From assembly GCA_049611965.1 (NCBI GenBank), contig JBMZBC010000003.1:44635-108634 (forward strand): a DNA stretch of 64,000 nt, read 5' to 3'. Position numbers and translations under genes: made by a program. The DNA comes from UBA10364 sp049611965. GTDB lineage: Bacteria; Bacteroidota; Bacteroidia; Flavobacteriales; Schleiferiaceae. Positions 1 through 7,427 of the stretch are shown in pieces. The notes under the pieces were generated by a model that was given only the letters and a program-made list of their open reading frames with translations, was not told where the DNA came from and ran no database searches. How positions within the stretch are numbered: position 1 is the stretch's first letter; each line of letters begins with the position of its first letter.

Positions 1-764
1 CGTTCTTCGTTCCATTTTAGATCAGCATCAGGAATCGTAAGGCCTAAGTATTCTGCTTGTGGAACGGTTTTGTCAACAAACTCTTGGCGCAGTGTATCGT
101 TGCTTTTTCGCTTGATTTTCCACCTCATGCTTTGTTCAGAGTTTGGACTGTTGTCGTCTGACGGACCAAACATCATCAAAGAAGGCCACCACCAACGGTT
201 CAAGCTTTCTTGTGCCATTGCTTTCTGCTCAGGCGTTCCTTTCGCTAGCTTCATCACAACCTCGTAGCCCTGTCTCTGGTGGAAGCTTTCCTCCTTACAG
301 ATCTTAACCATGGCTCGTGCATACGGGCCGTAAGAGGTTCTTGTAAGCATTACTTGGTTTTGGATGGCCGCACCATCAACCAGCCAGCCAATAGTGCCCA
401 TATCTGCCCATGATGGCGTGGGATAATTGAAAATAGAGCTGTATTTAGCCTTTCCGCTTTGGAGGTCGGCAATCATCTTCTCTCTAGGTTCACCCAAGGT
501 TTCGGCTGCAGAGTACAAGTAAAGTCCGTGACCCGCTTCATCTTGAACTTTTGCAAGCAGAATGAGCTTTGCGCGAAGAGAAGGTGCGCGAGTAATCCAA
601 TTAGCCTCAGGCTGCATACCAATGATTTCACTGTGTGCGTGCTGAGAGATTTGGCGGATTAGGGTTTTGCGGTACTTTTCAGGCATCCAGTCCTTCGGCT
701 CGACCCTGTTTTCATCGTCGACGTAAGCCTGGAATTTGTCCTCTAAAGAAACGTTGGTTCCCAT
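1..764 (-). CDS. paaA: 1,2-phenylacetyl-CoA epoxidase subunit A (partial, 3' end outside window)
   Basis: Reading the minus strand from the ATG at 762-764 gives 254 codons open to the window edge, so the C-terminus is missing. The protein is a ferritin-like diiron oxygenase: E-A-G-H (in KVQDEAGHGLYLYS) and a second carboxylate/His cluster, KEESFH, supply the expected iron ligands. PaaA is the catalytic subunit that, with PaaC, epoxidises the phenylacetyl-CoA ring in the cytoplasm; PaaE supplies electrons. paaB, paaC and paaD would be expected just beyond the left edge. A TAnnTTTG-type -7 box (TAACTTTG, minus strand) lies at 787-794. The divergent neighbour paaE fits the assignment. All short ORFs called on the plus strand here are shadows of this gene. 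Confidence 0.93.
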   Translation of the reverse strand, partial: MGTNVSLEDKFQAYVDDENRVEPKDWMPEKYRKTLIRQISQHAHSEIIGMQPEANWITRAPSLRAKLILLAKVQDEAGHGLYLYSAAETLGEPREKMIADLQSGKAKYSSIFNYPTPSWADMGTIGWLVDGAAIQNQVMLTRTSYGPYARAMVKICKEESFHQRQGYEVVMKLAKGTPEQKAMAQESLNRWWWPSLMMFGPSDDNSPNSEQSMRWKIKRKSNDTLRQEFVDKTVPQAEYLGLTIPDADLKWNEE

Positions 765-786
765 ATTCTGTGTATTTGGTTGTGTA

Positions 787-794
787 CAAAGTTA
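787..794 (-). promoter_or_regulatory. Candidate -7 promoter element for paaA
   Basis: TAACTTTG on the minus strand matches the Bacteroidota sigma-factor -7 consensus TAnnTTTG, 22 bases upstream of the paaA start. I see no clear TTG at the -33 position, so this is a single-box prediction. The 99-base paaA-paaE intergenic region must contain both promoters and any regulator site. Confidence 0.4.
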
Positions 795-863
795 AAACAC
801 AACACGCTATCTTCTGTTATGGTTTAAAATTCGGGTTTACCTTTACCCTCCAAATTACGAAGC

Positions 864-1991
864 ATGCTGAAGTTTTTTAAGAAAAAGAAAGAGGAAAAGC
901 CATCGTTGATGGCAGAAACCACCAAGCCTACAGACACTTCTTTCTACCCGTTAACCATCTCTGAGGTACGCAGAGAAACCGAAGACGCGGTGAGCATAGC
1001 CTTTGATGTTCCTGTGGAGCATCAGGATAAGTTTACCTTCTTGCCGGGCCAGTACCTGACATTAAAAACAACGATTGCTAACGAAGAGGTGCGTAGATCC
1101 TATTCAATCTGTGCCGCACCGAGTGACGGAGAGCTTCGTGTAGCAGTAAAAGAAATAGAAGGAGGAAAGTTTTCTACCCACGCAAACAGACATCTAAAGG
1201 CAGGAATGACCATGGAGTCCATGCCGCCTATGGGAAATTTTAAGTGGCAGCCTACCGGAGAACCATCACACGTTGTTGGTTGGGCCGCAGGATCCGGAAT
1301 TACACCGATCATGTCTATTGCTAAAACTGTTTTAGAAAGCGATTCAAACAACACGTTTACGCTGTTTTATGGAAACAAAAACAGCAACAGTATCATTTTT
1401 AAAGACGCGTTCGAAGACTTAAAGAACACCTACGTAGATCGCCTTGAGGTTCATCACATTCTTAGCCGTGAGGACCAAGGTAGCGATGTTACTAAGGGCC
1501 GTATCGATGGGGAAAAAGTCAAAGCCTTCAACGAGAAATTCTTTGAAGTAGGCGCAACAACAGCGCATTTCTTGTGTGGTCCTTTAGGCATGATAGAAAG
1601 CGTAACGGATACCCTAGAGTCTTTGGGCACGCCTAAGGAGAAAATTCATTTTGAGTTATTTAATACGACAGCGGCTGGAGCTGCTAAGAAAGAGGTTTCT
1701 TCTTCCGCTTCTGGCGCCTCTGCCGTTACAATAATACTTGACGGAGAGGAGACGCATTTTGAGGCTACGGGCAAAGAATTCATTCTAGACGCTGCGCTAG
1801 ATGCAGGGGCAGACGTTCCTTATGCTTGTAAAGGCGCGGTTTGTTGTACGTGTCGCGCTAAAGTCCTTGAAGGGTCTGCGGAGATGGTTATGAACTATGC
1901 GCTGGTAGACGACGAGGTGAAGGACGGGTATATTTTGACCTGTCAGGCACACGCGACTAGCGATAAGGTGGTGGTAAGTTTCGATGAGTAA
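864..1991 (+). CDS. paaE: 1,2-phenylacetyl-CoA epoxidase reductase subunit E
   Basis: This 375-residue protein has a ferredoxin-NADP reductase-type module followed by a C-terminal plant-type ferredoxin. FAD contact RRSYSIC is at 77-83, the NAD(P)-binding GSGITP at about 143-148 and FLCGPLGM at about 236-243. The 2Fe-2S cluster ligands are C322, C327, C330 and C360 (C-x4-C-x2-C...C). It passes electrons from NADPH to the diiron oxygenase PaaABCD. It is transcribed away from paaA rather than lying at the end of a paaABCDE operon. The lysine-rich first 15 residues are unusual; M16 is an alternative start that would give a more typical N-terminus. A 54-codon ORF overlaps the stop codon. Confidence 0.93.
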   Translation: MLKFFKKKKEEKPSLMAETTKPTDTSFYPLTISEVRRETEDAVSIAFDVPVEHQDKFTFLPGQYLTLKTTIANEEVRRSYSICAAPSDGELRVAVKEIEGGKFSTHANRHLKAGMTMESMPPMGNFKWQPTGEPSHVVGWAAGSGITPIMSIAKTVLESDSNNTFTLFYGNKNSNSIIFKDAFEDLKNTYVDRLEVHHILSREDQGSDVTKGRIDGEKVKAFNEKFFEVGATTAHFLCGPLGMIESVTDTLESLGTPKEKIHFELFNTTAAGAAKKEVSSSASGASAVTIILDGEETHFEATGKEFILDAALDAGADVPYACKGAVCCTCRAKVLEGSAEMVMNYALVDDEVKDGYILTCQAHATSDKVVVSFDE

Positions 1992-2148
1992 AAGCAGCCC
2001 AAGAAAGAACGGCGTGAGTGATGAGCCCGGGCCGTCGTTTCATGAAAAGAAGCCTAAGAATGCCAAAGATTATAACATTGGCAAAGGCGCTAAAAAGCGC
2101 ATGAATAAGGCGAAAAAGCACGGCACTGGTGGCCGTAAAAAGGGATAA
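1984..2148 (+). CDS. Small basic protein of unknown function, overlapping paaE
   Basis: A 54-residue ORF starts at an ATG inside the last codons of paaE (ATGAGTAA overlap, 8 bases) and ends just before a strong terminator. It is very rich in Lys, Arg and Gly (C-terminal region KKRMNKAKKHGTGGRKKG), so predicted pI is very high; no membrane segment is visible. The overlap suggests translational coupling with paaE. The composition suggests a nucleic-acid-binding small protein, but I do not recognise a family. Its place between paaE and its terminator supports it being real, though short basic ORFs can arise by chance. Confidence 0.5.
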   Translation: MSKSSPRKNGVSDEPGPSFHEKKPKNAKDYNIGKGAKKRMNKAKKHGTGGRKKG

Positions 2149-2149
2149 A

Positions 2150-2178
2150 AAAAACCCGGCTCACAAGCCGGGTTTTTT
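2150..2178. terminator. Bidirectional rho-independent terminator
   Basis: Perfect stem AAAACCCGGCT / AGCCGGGTTTT (2151-2161 with 2166-2176) with loop CACA, and T runs on both strands. It lies between the convergent paaE/small-ORF transcript and the M1 peptidase gene and can serve both. Confidence 0.9.
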
Positions 2179-2180
2179 GT

Positions 2181-3992
2181 TTACTTCTTCCAGGAGTTAT
2201 TGGTAATGTCAATATCTAATAGACGTTGACTTGGGTCAATCTTGACCTCTAAGACTTCCATGCCGTTGGACGGAATTTTGAACTCATAGCTCGGGTGTGT
2301 CCACGCCCAAGGAGAAAGTACATCGTACTTAGGGTCATTTTTTGCACCGTACATGCTCACTAGAGGAATGTTGTAATATTCTACAAGGCCTCCAGCATAA
2401 ACGACTTGGATATCGAGCGGCATAGGGAATTTACCCTTTCGTTTGAACAGCACGTTAGTGCCGTTCATTACAGGGTTTACTTCAGAGACGCTGTAGTCGA
2501 TAGACTTCACTTGGTCCTTGTAGTAACTGAGGTACCAGTCTAGCTCTAGGTCGCTTTCCCGTTCCATGATACGGAGGAAGTCGTTGGGCGTTGGGTGCTT
2601 GAATTGCCAAGCGTTCCAGTAGCGCTTCATGCCACGTGCAAAAGCTTCTTCACCGATGATGTATTCCAGCTGATTCAAAAACAAAGCACCGGCGCTGTAG
2701 CTGTTTATGCCATAGACCATGTTGTAGTTGAAGTGGTCCGCGGGCGTACTTAGCGGTTCTCTCAAACCAGAAGTGTCGAGATAAACATAGCTTCGATAGG
2801 CACGAAGGTGTGGGTTCTCCGCATTGTGCTCAAACAAGACGTTCATGCACTCTTCTTCTGCATAGGATGTAAATCCTTCGTCCATCCAAGGGTGGGCGGC
2901 TTCGTTTGTGGCGAGGACCCCGTAGTACCAGTTGTGGGTTGCTTCGTGTACAAAGAGCCCCGTGAACCCTTCAAATTTATCACCGCCACCCAAAATCATG
3001 GTACACATCGGGTATTCCATACCGCCGTCACCGCCTTGAATGATAGAGAATTGGGGATACGGGTAGGTGCCAAAATTAGCAGCCATAAAGTCAAAGTAGC
3101 GCTGCAAGTAGTCCGTTTTTAGTAGTTCCCAATTGGCTTCATTAGCCGTTTCAGGATCGTACAACAGGTGGACTACCGGGCCGTTCTGTAAGTCTATTTG
3201 TTGGTGAACATAATCTGGGTCTGCAGCAAAAGCAAAGTCGTGTACACGCTCAGCCTTGAAGTGCCAACGACGCTTTTTGTTTTTACGAACGCGCACTTTT
3301 TCAACTCCGCCATAGCCGAAGCCTACTTCATCAGGGTTTTGCAAAACGCCTGTCCCTCCGATGAGGTAATCGCGGTGTGCATCTATGGTTACGTCGAAAT
3401 TCCCCCAAACACCATAAAACTCGCGACCCACATATTGATCGGGGTGCCAACCGTCCTCGTCATACTCGGCAAGCTTAGGGTACCATTGAGTCATTGTAAA
3501 GTCGATTCCTTCCTTGTTGTCACGGCCGGAACGACGAATTTGTTTTGGTACTTGAGCTTTCCAGGCCAATTCAAACGTAGTTGTGCCTCCAGGAAGCACA
3601 GGTTCAGCAAGTTCCGTTTTTAGTACTGTTCCACTCACCGACCAAGACATCTCTATACCGTTTTGGGTCAACATTTGAATGTCTTGATACCCAATTTCAT
3701 CTTCACCCAACCCGTAGATGCGGTCTTGAACGCGGCGGTCAGGGTCTTTGATAGTACGGCTACGTACATCCATCATGCTCTCTGGTTGGAAGGCGTTGAA
3801 GTATAGGTGGAAATAAGCCTTGCGCAAGGTGTCCGGGCTATTGTTCGTATACGTAATGGTACTCGTTCCATCGTACTGGTGAGATTCTACGTCCAAGTCA
3901 ACGTGCATCTCGTAATTGATGGCTTGTTGCCAATATTGGGCCTGCGCGCCTACTGCGCCAAAAATGAAAAGAAGTGAAAGGAGCTTTCTCAT
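2181..3992 (-). CDS. M1 family zinc metallopeptidase, secreted
   Basis: The 603-residue protein begins with a signal peptide (cleavage after about A18, GAQAQ). An N-terminal beta domain is followed by a gluzincin catalytic domain: zinc motif H349-E350-x-x-H353 and the third ligand E372 (DEGF), the HExxH-x18-E spacing of family M1. The exopeptidase motif GAMEN is represented by GGMEYP at about 323-328, keeping the glutamate. A tyrosine-rich region at 420-480 would supply the transition-state Tyr. It probably trims peptides or proteins in the periplasm or at the cell surface. It has no T9SS domain. It lies 10 bases from the upstream MBL hydrolase on the same strand, so the two may be cotranscribed. 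Confidence 0.9.
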   Translation of the reverse strand: MRKLLSLLFIFGAVGAQAQYWQQAINYEMHVDLDVESHQYDGTSTITYTNNSPDTLRKAYFHLYFNAFQPESMMDVRSRTIKDPDRRVQDRIYGLGEDEIGYQDIQMLTQNGIEMSWSVSGTVLKTELAEPVLPGGTTTFELAWKAQVPKQIRRSGRDNKEGIDFTMTQWYPKLAEYDEDGWHPDQYVGREFYGVWGNFDVTIDAHRDYLIGGTGVLQNPDEVGFGYGGVEKVRVRKNKKRRWHFKAERVHDFAFAADPDYVHQQIDLQNGPVVHLLYDPETANEANWELLKTDYLQRYFDFMAANFGTYPYPQFSIIQGGDGGMEYPMCTMILGGGDKFEGFTGLFVHEATHNWYYGVLATNEAAHPWMDEGFTSYAEEECMNVLFEHNAENPHLRAYRSYVYLDTSGLREPLSTPADHFNYNMVYGINSYSAGALFLNQLEYIIGEEAFARGMKRYWNAWQFKHPTPNDFLRIMERESDLELDWYLSYYKDQVKSIDYSVSEVNPVMNGTNVLFKRKGKFPMPLDIQVVYAGGLVEYYNIPLVSMYGAKNDPKYDVLSPWAWTHPSYEFKIPSNGMEVLEVKIDPSQRLLDIDITNNSWKK

Positions 3993-4002
3993 TTGATGTG
4001 GA

Positions 4003-4860
4003 TTACATGAAGTGGTCTAATCGGCCATTGTCTAAAAGGCGCGGCCCTTTTTCGGTCATTTGAAGGGTACACACCTCGTTGTAGGCGTCGTGTTCTAAGA
4101 ACAAATGGTAGCCCTTTTCGGCGGCCTCGGTAAATATTCTTCTGCGTTCGTCCAGAGTAATCAATGGACGGGTATCGTATCCCATAACATAGGGAAGTGG
4201 GATGTGTCCGGTCGACGGCAATAGGTCAGCCATAAACACGATGGTCTTGCCTTTGTATTCTAGGATAGGACACATTTGAGCATCTGTATGCCCGTTGACC
4301 ACGAAGGCATCAAAGCCTAAGCCGGTATCTATTCTATGGGCATTTTCTGCCGCCTCAATGAATTTAAGTTGGCCACTTTCCTCGAGCGGTAGGATATTTT
4401 CTTTTAAAAAGCTGGCCTTTTCGCGTGCATTTGGTTCGGTTGCCCATTTCCAGTGGCGCTTGTTTGTCCAATACGTGGCGTTTTGAAACGCGGGCTCATA
4501 CCCAGTACGGTCCTTGTTCCATTGCACGGCACCACCAACGTGATCAAAATGGAGGTGGGTGAGGAAAACATCAGTAATATCATTGCGACTGAAACCCTTA
4601 CTGGCCAAGGAGGCGTCGAGGCTGTGGTCCCCATGCAGGTAATAGTGGCTGAAGAACTTTTCGCTCTGTTTGTCGCCGATACCGGTATCAATCAAAATGA
4701 GTCGATTGCCGTCTTCGATAAGGAGCGAGCGCATGGCCCAGGTACAAAGGTTTTTCTCATCGGCAGGGTTGGTTCTTTCCCACAAACCTTTGGGCACAAC
4801 GCCAAACATTGCCCCTCCGTCAAGCTTGAAATTTCCAGTGTGAATTGGGTAGATGGTCAT
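4003..4860 (-). CDS. MBL fold metallo-hydrolase (lactonase-like)
   Basis: I start this at the ATG at 4858-4860, giving 285 residues that begin MTIYPIHTG. The frame stays open up to 5037, but that extension is compositionally unlike protein and overlaps the gapN promoter region. The metal site THLHFDHVGG (H102, H104, D106, H107) is complete, and further ligands are seen in NGHTDAQ and FLEHDAY. The layout, LIDTGIGD followed by THLHFDH, resembles N-acyl-homoserine lactonase-like and related cytoplasmic MBL hydrolases; the substrate cannot be told from sequence. There is no signal peptide. Confidence 0.85.
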   Translation of the reverse strand: MTIYPIHTGNFKLDGGAMFGVVPKGLWERTNPADEKNLCTWAMRSLLIEDGNRLILIDTGIGDKQSEKFFSHYYLHGDHSLDASLASKGFSRNDITDVFLTHLHFDHVGGAVQWNKDRTGYEPAFQNATYWTNKRHWKWATEPNAREKASFLKENILPLEESGQLKFIEAAENAHRIDTGLGFDAFVVNGHTDAQMCPILEYKGKTIVFMADLLPSTGHIPLPYVMGYDTRPLITLDERRRIFTEAAEKGYHLFLEHDAYNEVCTLQMTEKGPRLLDNGRLDHFM

Positions 4861-5039
4861 CTTGGATAGGATTTTTCCCGAAGGTACAAAAGGGGTGGTG
4901 GAATTGGCCACCCTATTTACCCTAAACATTATAACTGATTGTGCGTTAATAAATTGTCTTAAAACCGCCGTGCCATAAGACAAACAACAATGGCCTAATG
5001 GGTGACTTTTCACACGCTTTGCGTGATTGGAAACCACGA

Positions 5040-5056
5040 TGTTAGCGCTACTAACA
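5040..5056. promoter_or_regulatory. Palindromic candidate operator upstream of gapN
   Basis: TGTTAG-CGCTA-CTAACA is a 17-base interrupted palindrome with 6-base arms, ending 16 bases before the gapN start codon. Its left part also contains the perfect 8-base palindrome TAGCGCTA, resembling LacI-type operators. A second small inverted repeat CACGC-TTT-GCGTG lies just upstream (about 5023-5035). Placement suggests a repressor site, but no regulator gene is adjacent. Confidence 0.35.
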
Positions 5057-5072
5057 AAACCGTATTCTCATT

Positions 5073-6668
5073 ATGAGCGCTAAAAATTTAGCAAAGCAAA
5101 TTCAGCAATTTGAAGCTCCGGCCCCTATATCCTGGAAGCAATATTTGATAGATGGTGAAATGCACACTTGGAACGGCGATATGGAACAAGTGTACAGCCC
5201 GATGGGCCCCATAAACACCGACGGCACTACCCAGAAACAATACCTAGGAGAGGCTCCTACGCTTGATGAAGCGGCGGGCTTGAAAGCGTTGGATGCAGCG
5301 AAAAAAGCATATAACAACGGTCGTGGATATTGGCCAACGGCTAGCGCATCAGAGCGTATCGGCGCTATGGAGAAGTTCTTGGAGATCATGAAGACCAAGC
5401 GCGAGGAGGTGAGCACACTTTTGATGTGGGAGATCGCTAAAAACAAGAGCTCAGCGTACAAAGAATTTGACCGTACGGTGGACTACATAGAAGACACCAT
5501 AGAAGAATTTAAAGAGCTCAACCGTCGCGGATCTAAGGTGGCCCGGAAAGGGGCCATTATCTCTCAGGTAAGACGCGGCCCGTTGGGCGTAGTACTTTGC
5601 TTGGGACCCTATAATTACCCGCTAAACGAGACGTTCTGTTTGCTCATTCCTTCGGTTTTAATGGGAAACACAGTGGTGTTTAAGCCAGCGAAATACGGTG
5701 TACTATTATTGACACCGTTGCTTGAAGCATTCAAAGAGGCGTTCCCTCCGGGAGTGGTAAACATCTTATTTGGCCGCGGTCGCACATTGGCAGGGCCGAT
5801 TATGAAGACCGGCGATGTAGATGTGCTTGCGCTCATTGGAAATTCAAAAAGTTCAAACGCGTTGGTTGCGCAACACCCGAAGCCAAACAGGTTGCGCCAG
5901 GTGCTCGGCCTTGAGGCCAAGAACCCGGGTATCGTCTTTGATGATGCGAATATTGACCTAGCAGTGAAGCAGTGTGTCAATGGCGCCTTGTCCTACAATG
6001 GGCAGCGTTGTACGGCGCTGAAGCTGATTTTTGTACACAAGAGCATCAGCGGTGAGTTCATGAAGAAATTTAGTAAAGCGGTAGACGCGCTAAAATTGGA
6101 CCATCCAGAAACAGACGCCATGCTGACGCCACTACCGGAGCGCAACAAGGTAGAGCAAATGCAAGCCTATGTGGACGACGCGGTTGCTAAAGGCGCCAAG
6201 GTGATGAATGCAAATGCAGGCGCAGTGAGCGATACCACGTTCTTCCCAACCGTGTTGTTTCCGGTAAACAATTCTATGGACATCTTCCACGAGGAGCAGT
6301 TTGGTCCAGTTGTGCCTGTTGTAGAATACGAAGATTTGGAAGAGGTAATGGATTCGATTTCACAATCGGATTACGGCCAGCAGTGCAGCCTATTTAGTGA
6401 GAATGAAGCGACTATTGCATATGCCGTGGACAACATGGTAAACCAAGTGTGTCGTGTGAATATTAACGCAGCGTGTCAACGTGGACCGGACTATTTACCG
6501 TTCACTGGCCGCAAGGATAGCGCGGTAGCCACTCTAAGTGTCCACGATGCATTGCGCAGTTTCTCGATACGCACAGTGGTGGCATCAGGAGACGATCAAA
6601 AGAAACTAGTAGGAAGTGTCATCTCTAGTGGCGAAAGCAAATGGATGACGACGGATTATTTGTTGTAA
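5073..6668 (+). CDS. gapN: NADP-dependent non-phosphorylating glyceraldehyde-3-phosphate dehydrogenase
   Basis: A 531-residue aldehyde dehydrogenase. Catalytic residues are visible: N181 in LGPYNYPLN, E281 in GLEAKNPG, and nucleophile C313 in NGQRCTALK. The N-terminal region (YLIDGEMHTWNGDMEQVYSP) and the sequence around the catalytic Cys are those of the GapN group, which oxidises glyceraldehyde-3-phosphate directly to 3-phosphoglycerate, making NADPH and bypassing the ATP-yielding GAPDH/PGK steps. The enzyme is cytoplasmic. It forms a single-gene unit between a palindromic candidate operator upstream and a terminator downstream. Other ALDH substrates are possible, but the gapN match is good. 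Confidence 0.87.
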   Translation: MSAKNLAKQIQQFEAPAPISWKQYLIDGEMHTWNGDMEQVYSPMGPINTDGTTQKQYLGEAPTLDEAAGLKALDAAKKAYNNGRGYWPTASASERIGAMEKFLEIMKTKREEVSTLLMWEIAKNKSSAYKEFDRTVDYIEDTIEEFKELNRRGSKVARKGAIISQVRRGPLGVVLCLGPYNYPLNETFCLLIPSVLMGNTVVFKPAKYGVLLLTPLLEAFKEAFPPGVVNILFGRGRTLAGPIMKTGDVDVLALIGNSKSSNALVAQHPKPNRLRQVLGLEAKNPGIVFDDANIDLAVKQCVNGALSYNGQRCTALKLIFVHKSISGEFMKKFSKAVDALKLDHPETDAMLTPLPERNKVEQMQAYVDDAVAKGAKVMNANAGAVSDTTFFPTVLFPVNNSMDIFHEEQFGPVVPVVEYEDLEEVMDSISQSDYGQQCSLFSENEATIAYAVDNMVNQVCRVNINAACQRGPDYLPFTGRKDSAVATLSVHDALRSFSIRTVVASGDDQKKLVGSVISSGESKWMTTDYLL

Positions 6669-6690
6669 GCGATGACCTAAATCGTGTAAA

Positions 6691-6723
6691 AACCCTCGGA
6701 TACAGGCTCCGGGGGTTTTTTGT
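6691..6723 (+). terminator. Rho-independent terminator of gapN
   Basis: Stem AAAACCCtCGGA / TCCGgGGGTTTT (6691-6702 with 6710-6721, one mismatch) followed by a T run, 22 bases after the gapN stop. Confidence 0.85.
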
Positions 6724-6890
6724 TTTCATGAAGCTGAGGTAAGGATATTGGCGCGGATTGCCTTCGCTGTGCTCAGGCGGACCGCGTTGTCACCTAAGGT
6801 CAGTAAGAACGCTCCGGTTCTTTGCTGTCGCACAGTCCTTGGGTTTTTCATTTGTCCCAATGCTCGAGCAAGCTCGGCATTGTTCCAATT
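6724..6890. other. Non-coding stretch with inverted repeats, no gene recognised
   Basis: About 165 bases between the gapN terminator and the tRNA-Cys terminator hold no convincing gene. Two small hairpins can be seen: AAGAAC-gctccg-GTTCTT near 6805-6822, and CAATGCTCGAGC / GCTCGGCATTG (one bulged T) near 6859-6883. The short ORFs across it run into the terminator and tRNA, so I do not accept them. Confidence 0.5.
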
Positions 6891-6921
6891 AAAAAACCCC
6901 AGCTCGCGTTGCGAGCCGGGG
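6891..6921 (-). terminator. Rho-independent terminator downstream of tRNA-Cys
   Basis: On the minus strand a GC-rich stem CCCCgGCTCGC / GCGAGCtGGGG with a 3-base loop (6897-6907 pairs with 6911-6921) is followed by TTTTTT (6891-6896). It ends the tRNA-Cys transcript. Confidence 0.85.
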
Positions 6922-6935
6922 CTTTTCTTCTTCTG

Positions 6936-7006
6936 AGGTTCCGAGCGGACTCGAACCGCTGTAGCTGGTTTTGCAGACCAGTGCCTAGCCACTCGGCCAC
7001 GGAACC
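6936..7006 (-). tRNA. tRNA-Cys (anticodon GCA)
   Basis: A 71-base cloverleaf on the minus strand. Acceptor GGTTCCG/CGGAACC, anticodon stem-loop CTGGT-CTGCAAA-ACCAG with anticodon GCA, T arm GCGG-TTCGAGT-CCGC, and discriminator U73, the identity base of tRNA-Cys. CCA is not encoded. It lies downstream of folB with its own -7 box at 7017-7024 and a terminator after it. Confidence 0.95.
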
Positions 7007-7016
7007 TTAGGGAGGC

Positions 7017-7024
7017 CAAAAATA
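7017..7024 (-). promoter_or_regulatory. Candidate -7 promoter element for tRNA-Cys
   Basis: TATTTTTG on the minus strand matches TAnnTTTG and ends 10 bases before the mature tRNA 5' end. No -33 TTG is obvious. Confidence 0.45.
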
Positions 7025-7061
7025 GGAGAAAATATTTAACGGCCTCGAGTTTATTTTATCT

Positions 7062-7427
7062 CTATCGCTCTGCTGTAAAAGTCAGTGCGACACGCTCCAC
7101 ATCTCCGTTGATGGGCGGGTTGAGCTTAGCGACATTTACCCATGCTTTTTGCACCATAGGGTGTTCGTTCATGATGCGATCAATCATTCGTTGACACACC
7201 ACCTCAAGAAGTTTAGCGCGAACAGCCATTTCTTCCTTAGCGATAGCATTGAGCGAAACGTAATCGACAGTATCCACAAGGTCGTCAGAAGCTACTGAGG
7301 CGCTGAGGTCAGCCCATACGCTGATGTTTACCTCGTAGTGCGAGCCTATAACAGCTTCCTCTTGCATACAACCGTGGTTGGTGTAAATGCGGATTCCGTG
7401 AACGTCAATTTGGTGCAATGCGGCCAT
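7062..7427 (-). CDS. folB: Dihydroneopterin aldolase
   Basis: A 121-residue protein with the FolB fold and conserved stretches: D-V-HGIRIYTNHGC-x-QE at the N-terminus (including the Glu of the pterin site), DTVDYVSL in the middle, and AKLLEVVCQRMIDRI with the conserved LLE. It converts 7,8-dihydroneopterin to 6-hydroxymethyl-dihydropterin plus glycolaldehyde in folate synthesis. Its start codon shares one base with the gltX stop (TAATG), so the two are translationally coupled. Length is normal for the family. Confidence 0.9.
   Translation of the reverse strand: MAALHQIDVHGIRIYTNHGCMQEEAVIGSHYEVNISVWADLSASVASDDLVDTVDYVSLNAIAKEEMAVRAKLLEVVCQRMIDRIMNEHPMVQKAWVNVAKLNPPINGDVERVALTFTAER

Noticed and set aside
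4861..5037. N-terminal extension of the MBL hydrolase frame up to 5037
   Set aside because: The added residues are unlike the family, pass through the gapN upstream palindromes, and the ATG at 4860 begins the conserved MTIYPIHTG.
6726..7019. ORFs across the tRNA-Cys region on both strands
   Set aside because: They run through the tRNA, its terminator and promoter, with no family likeness.
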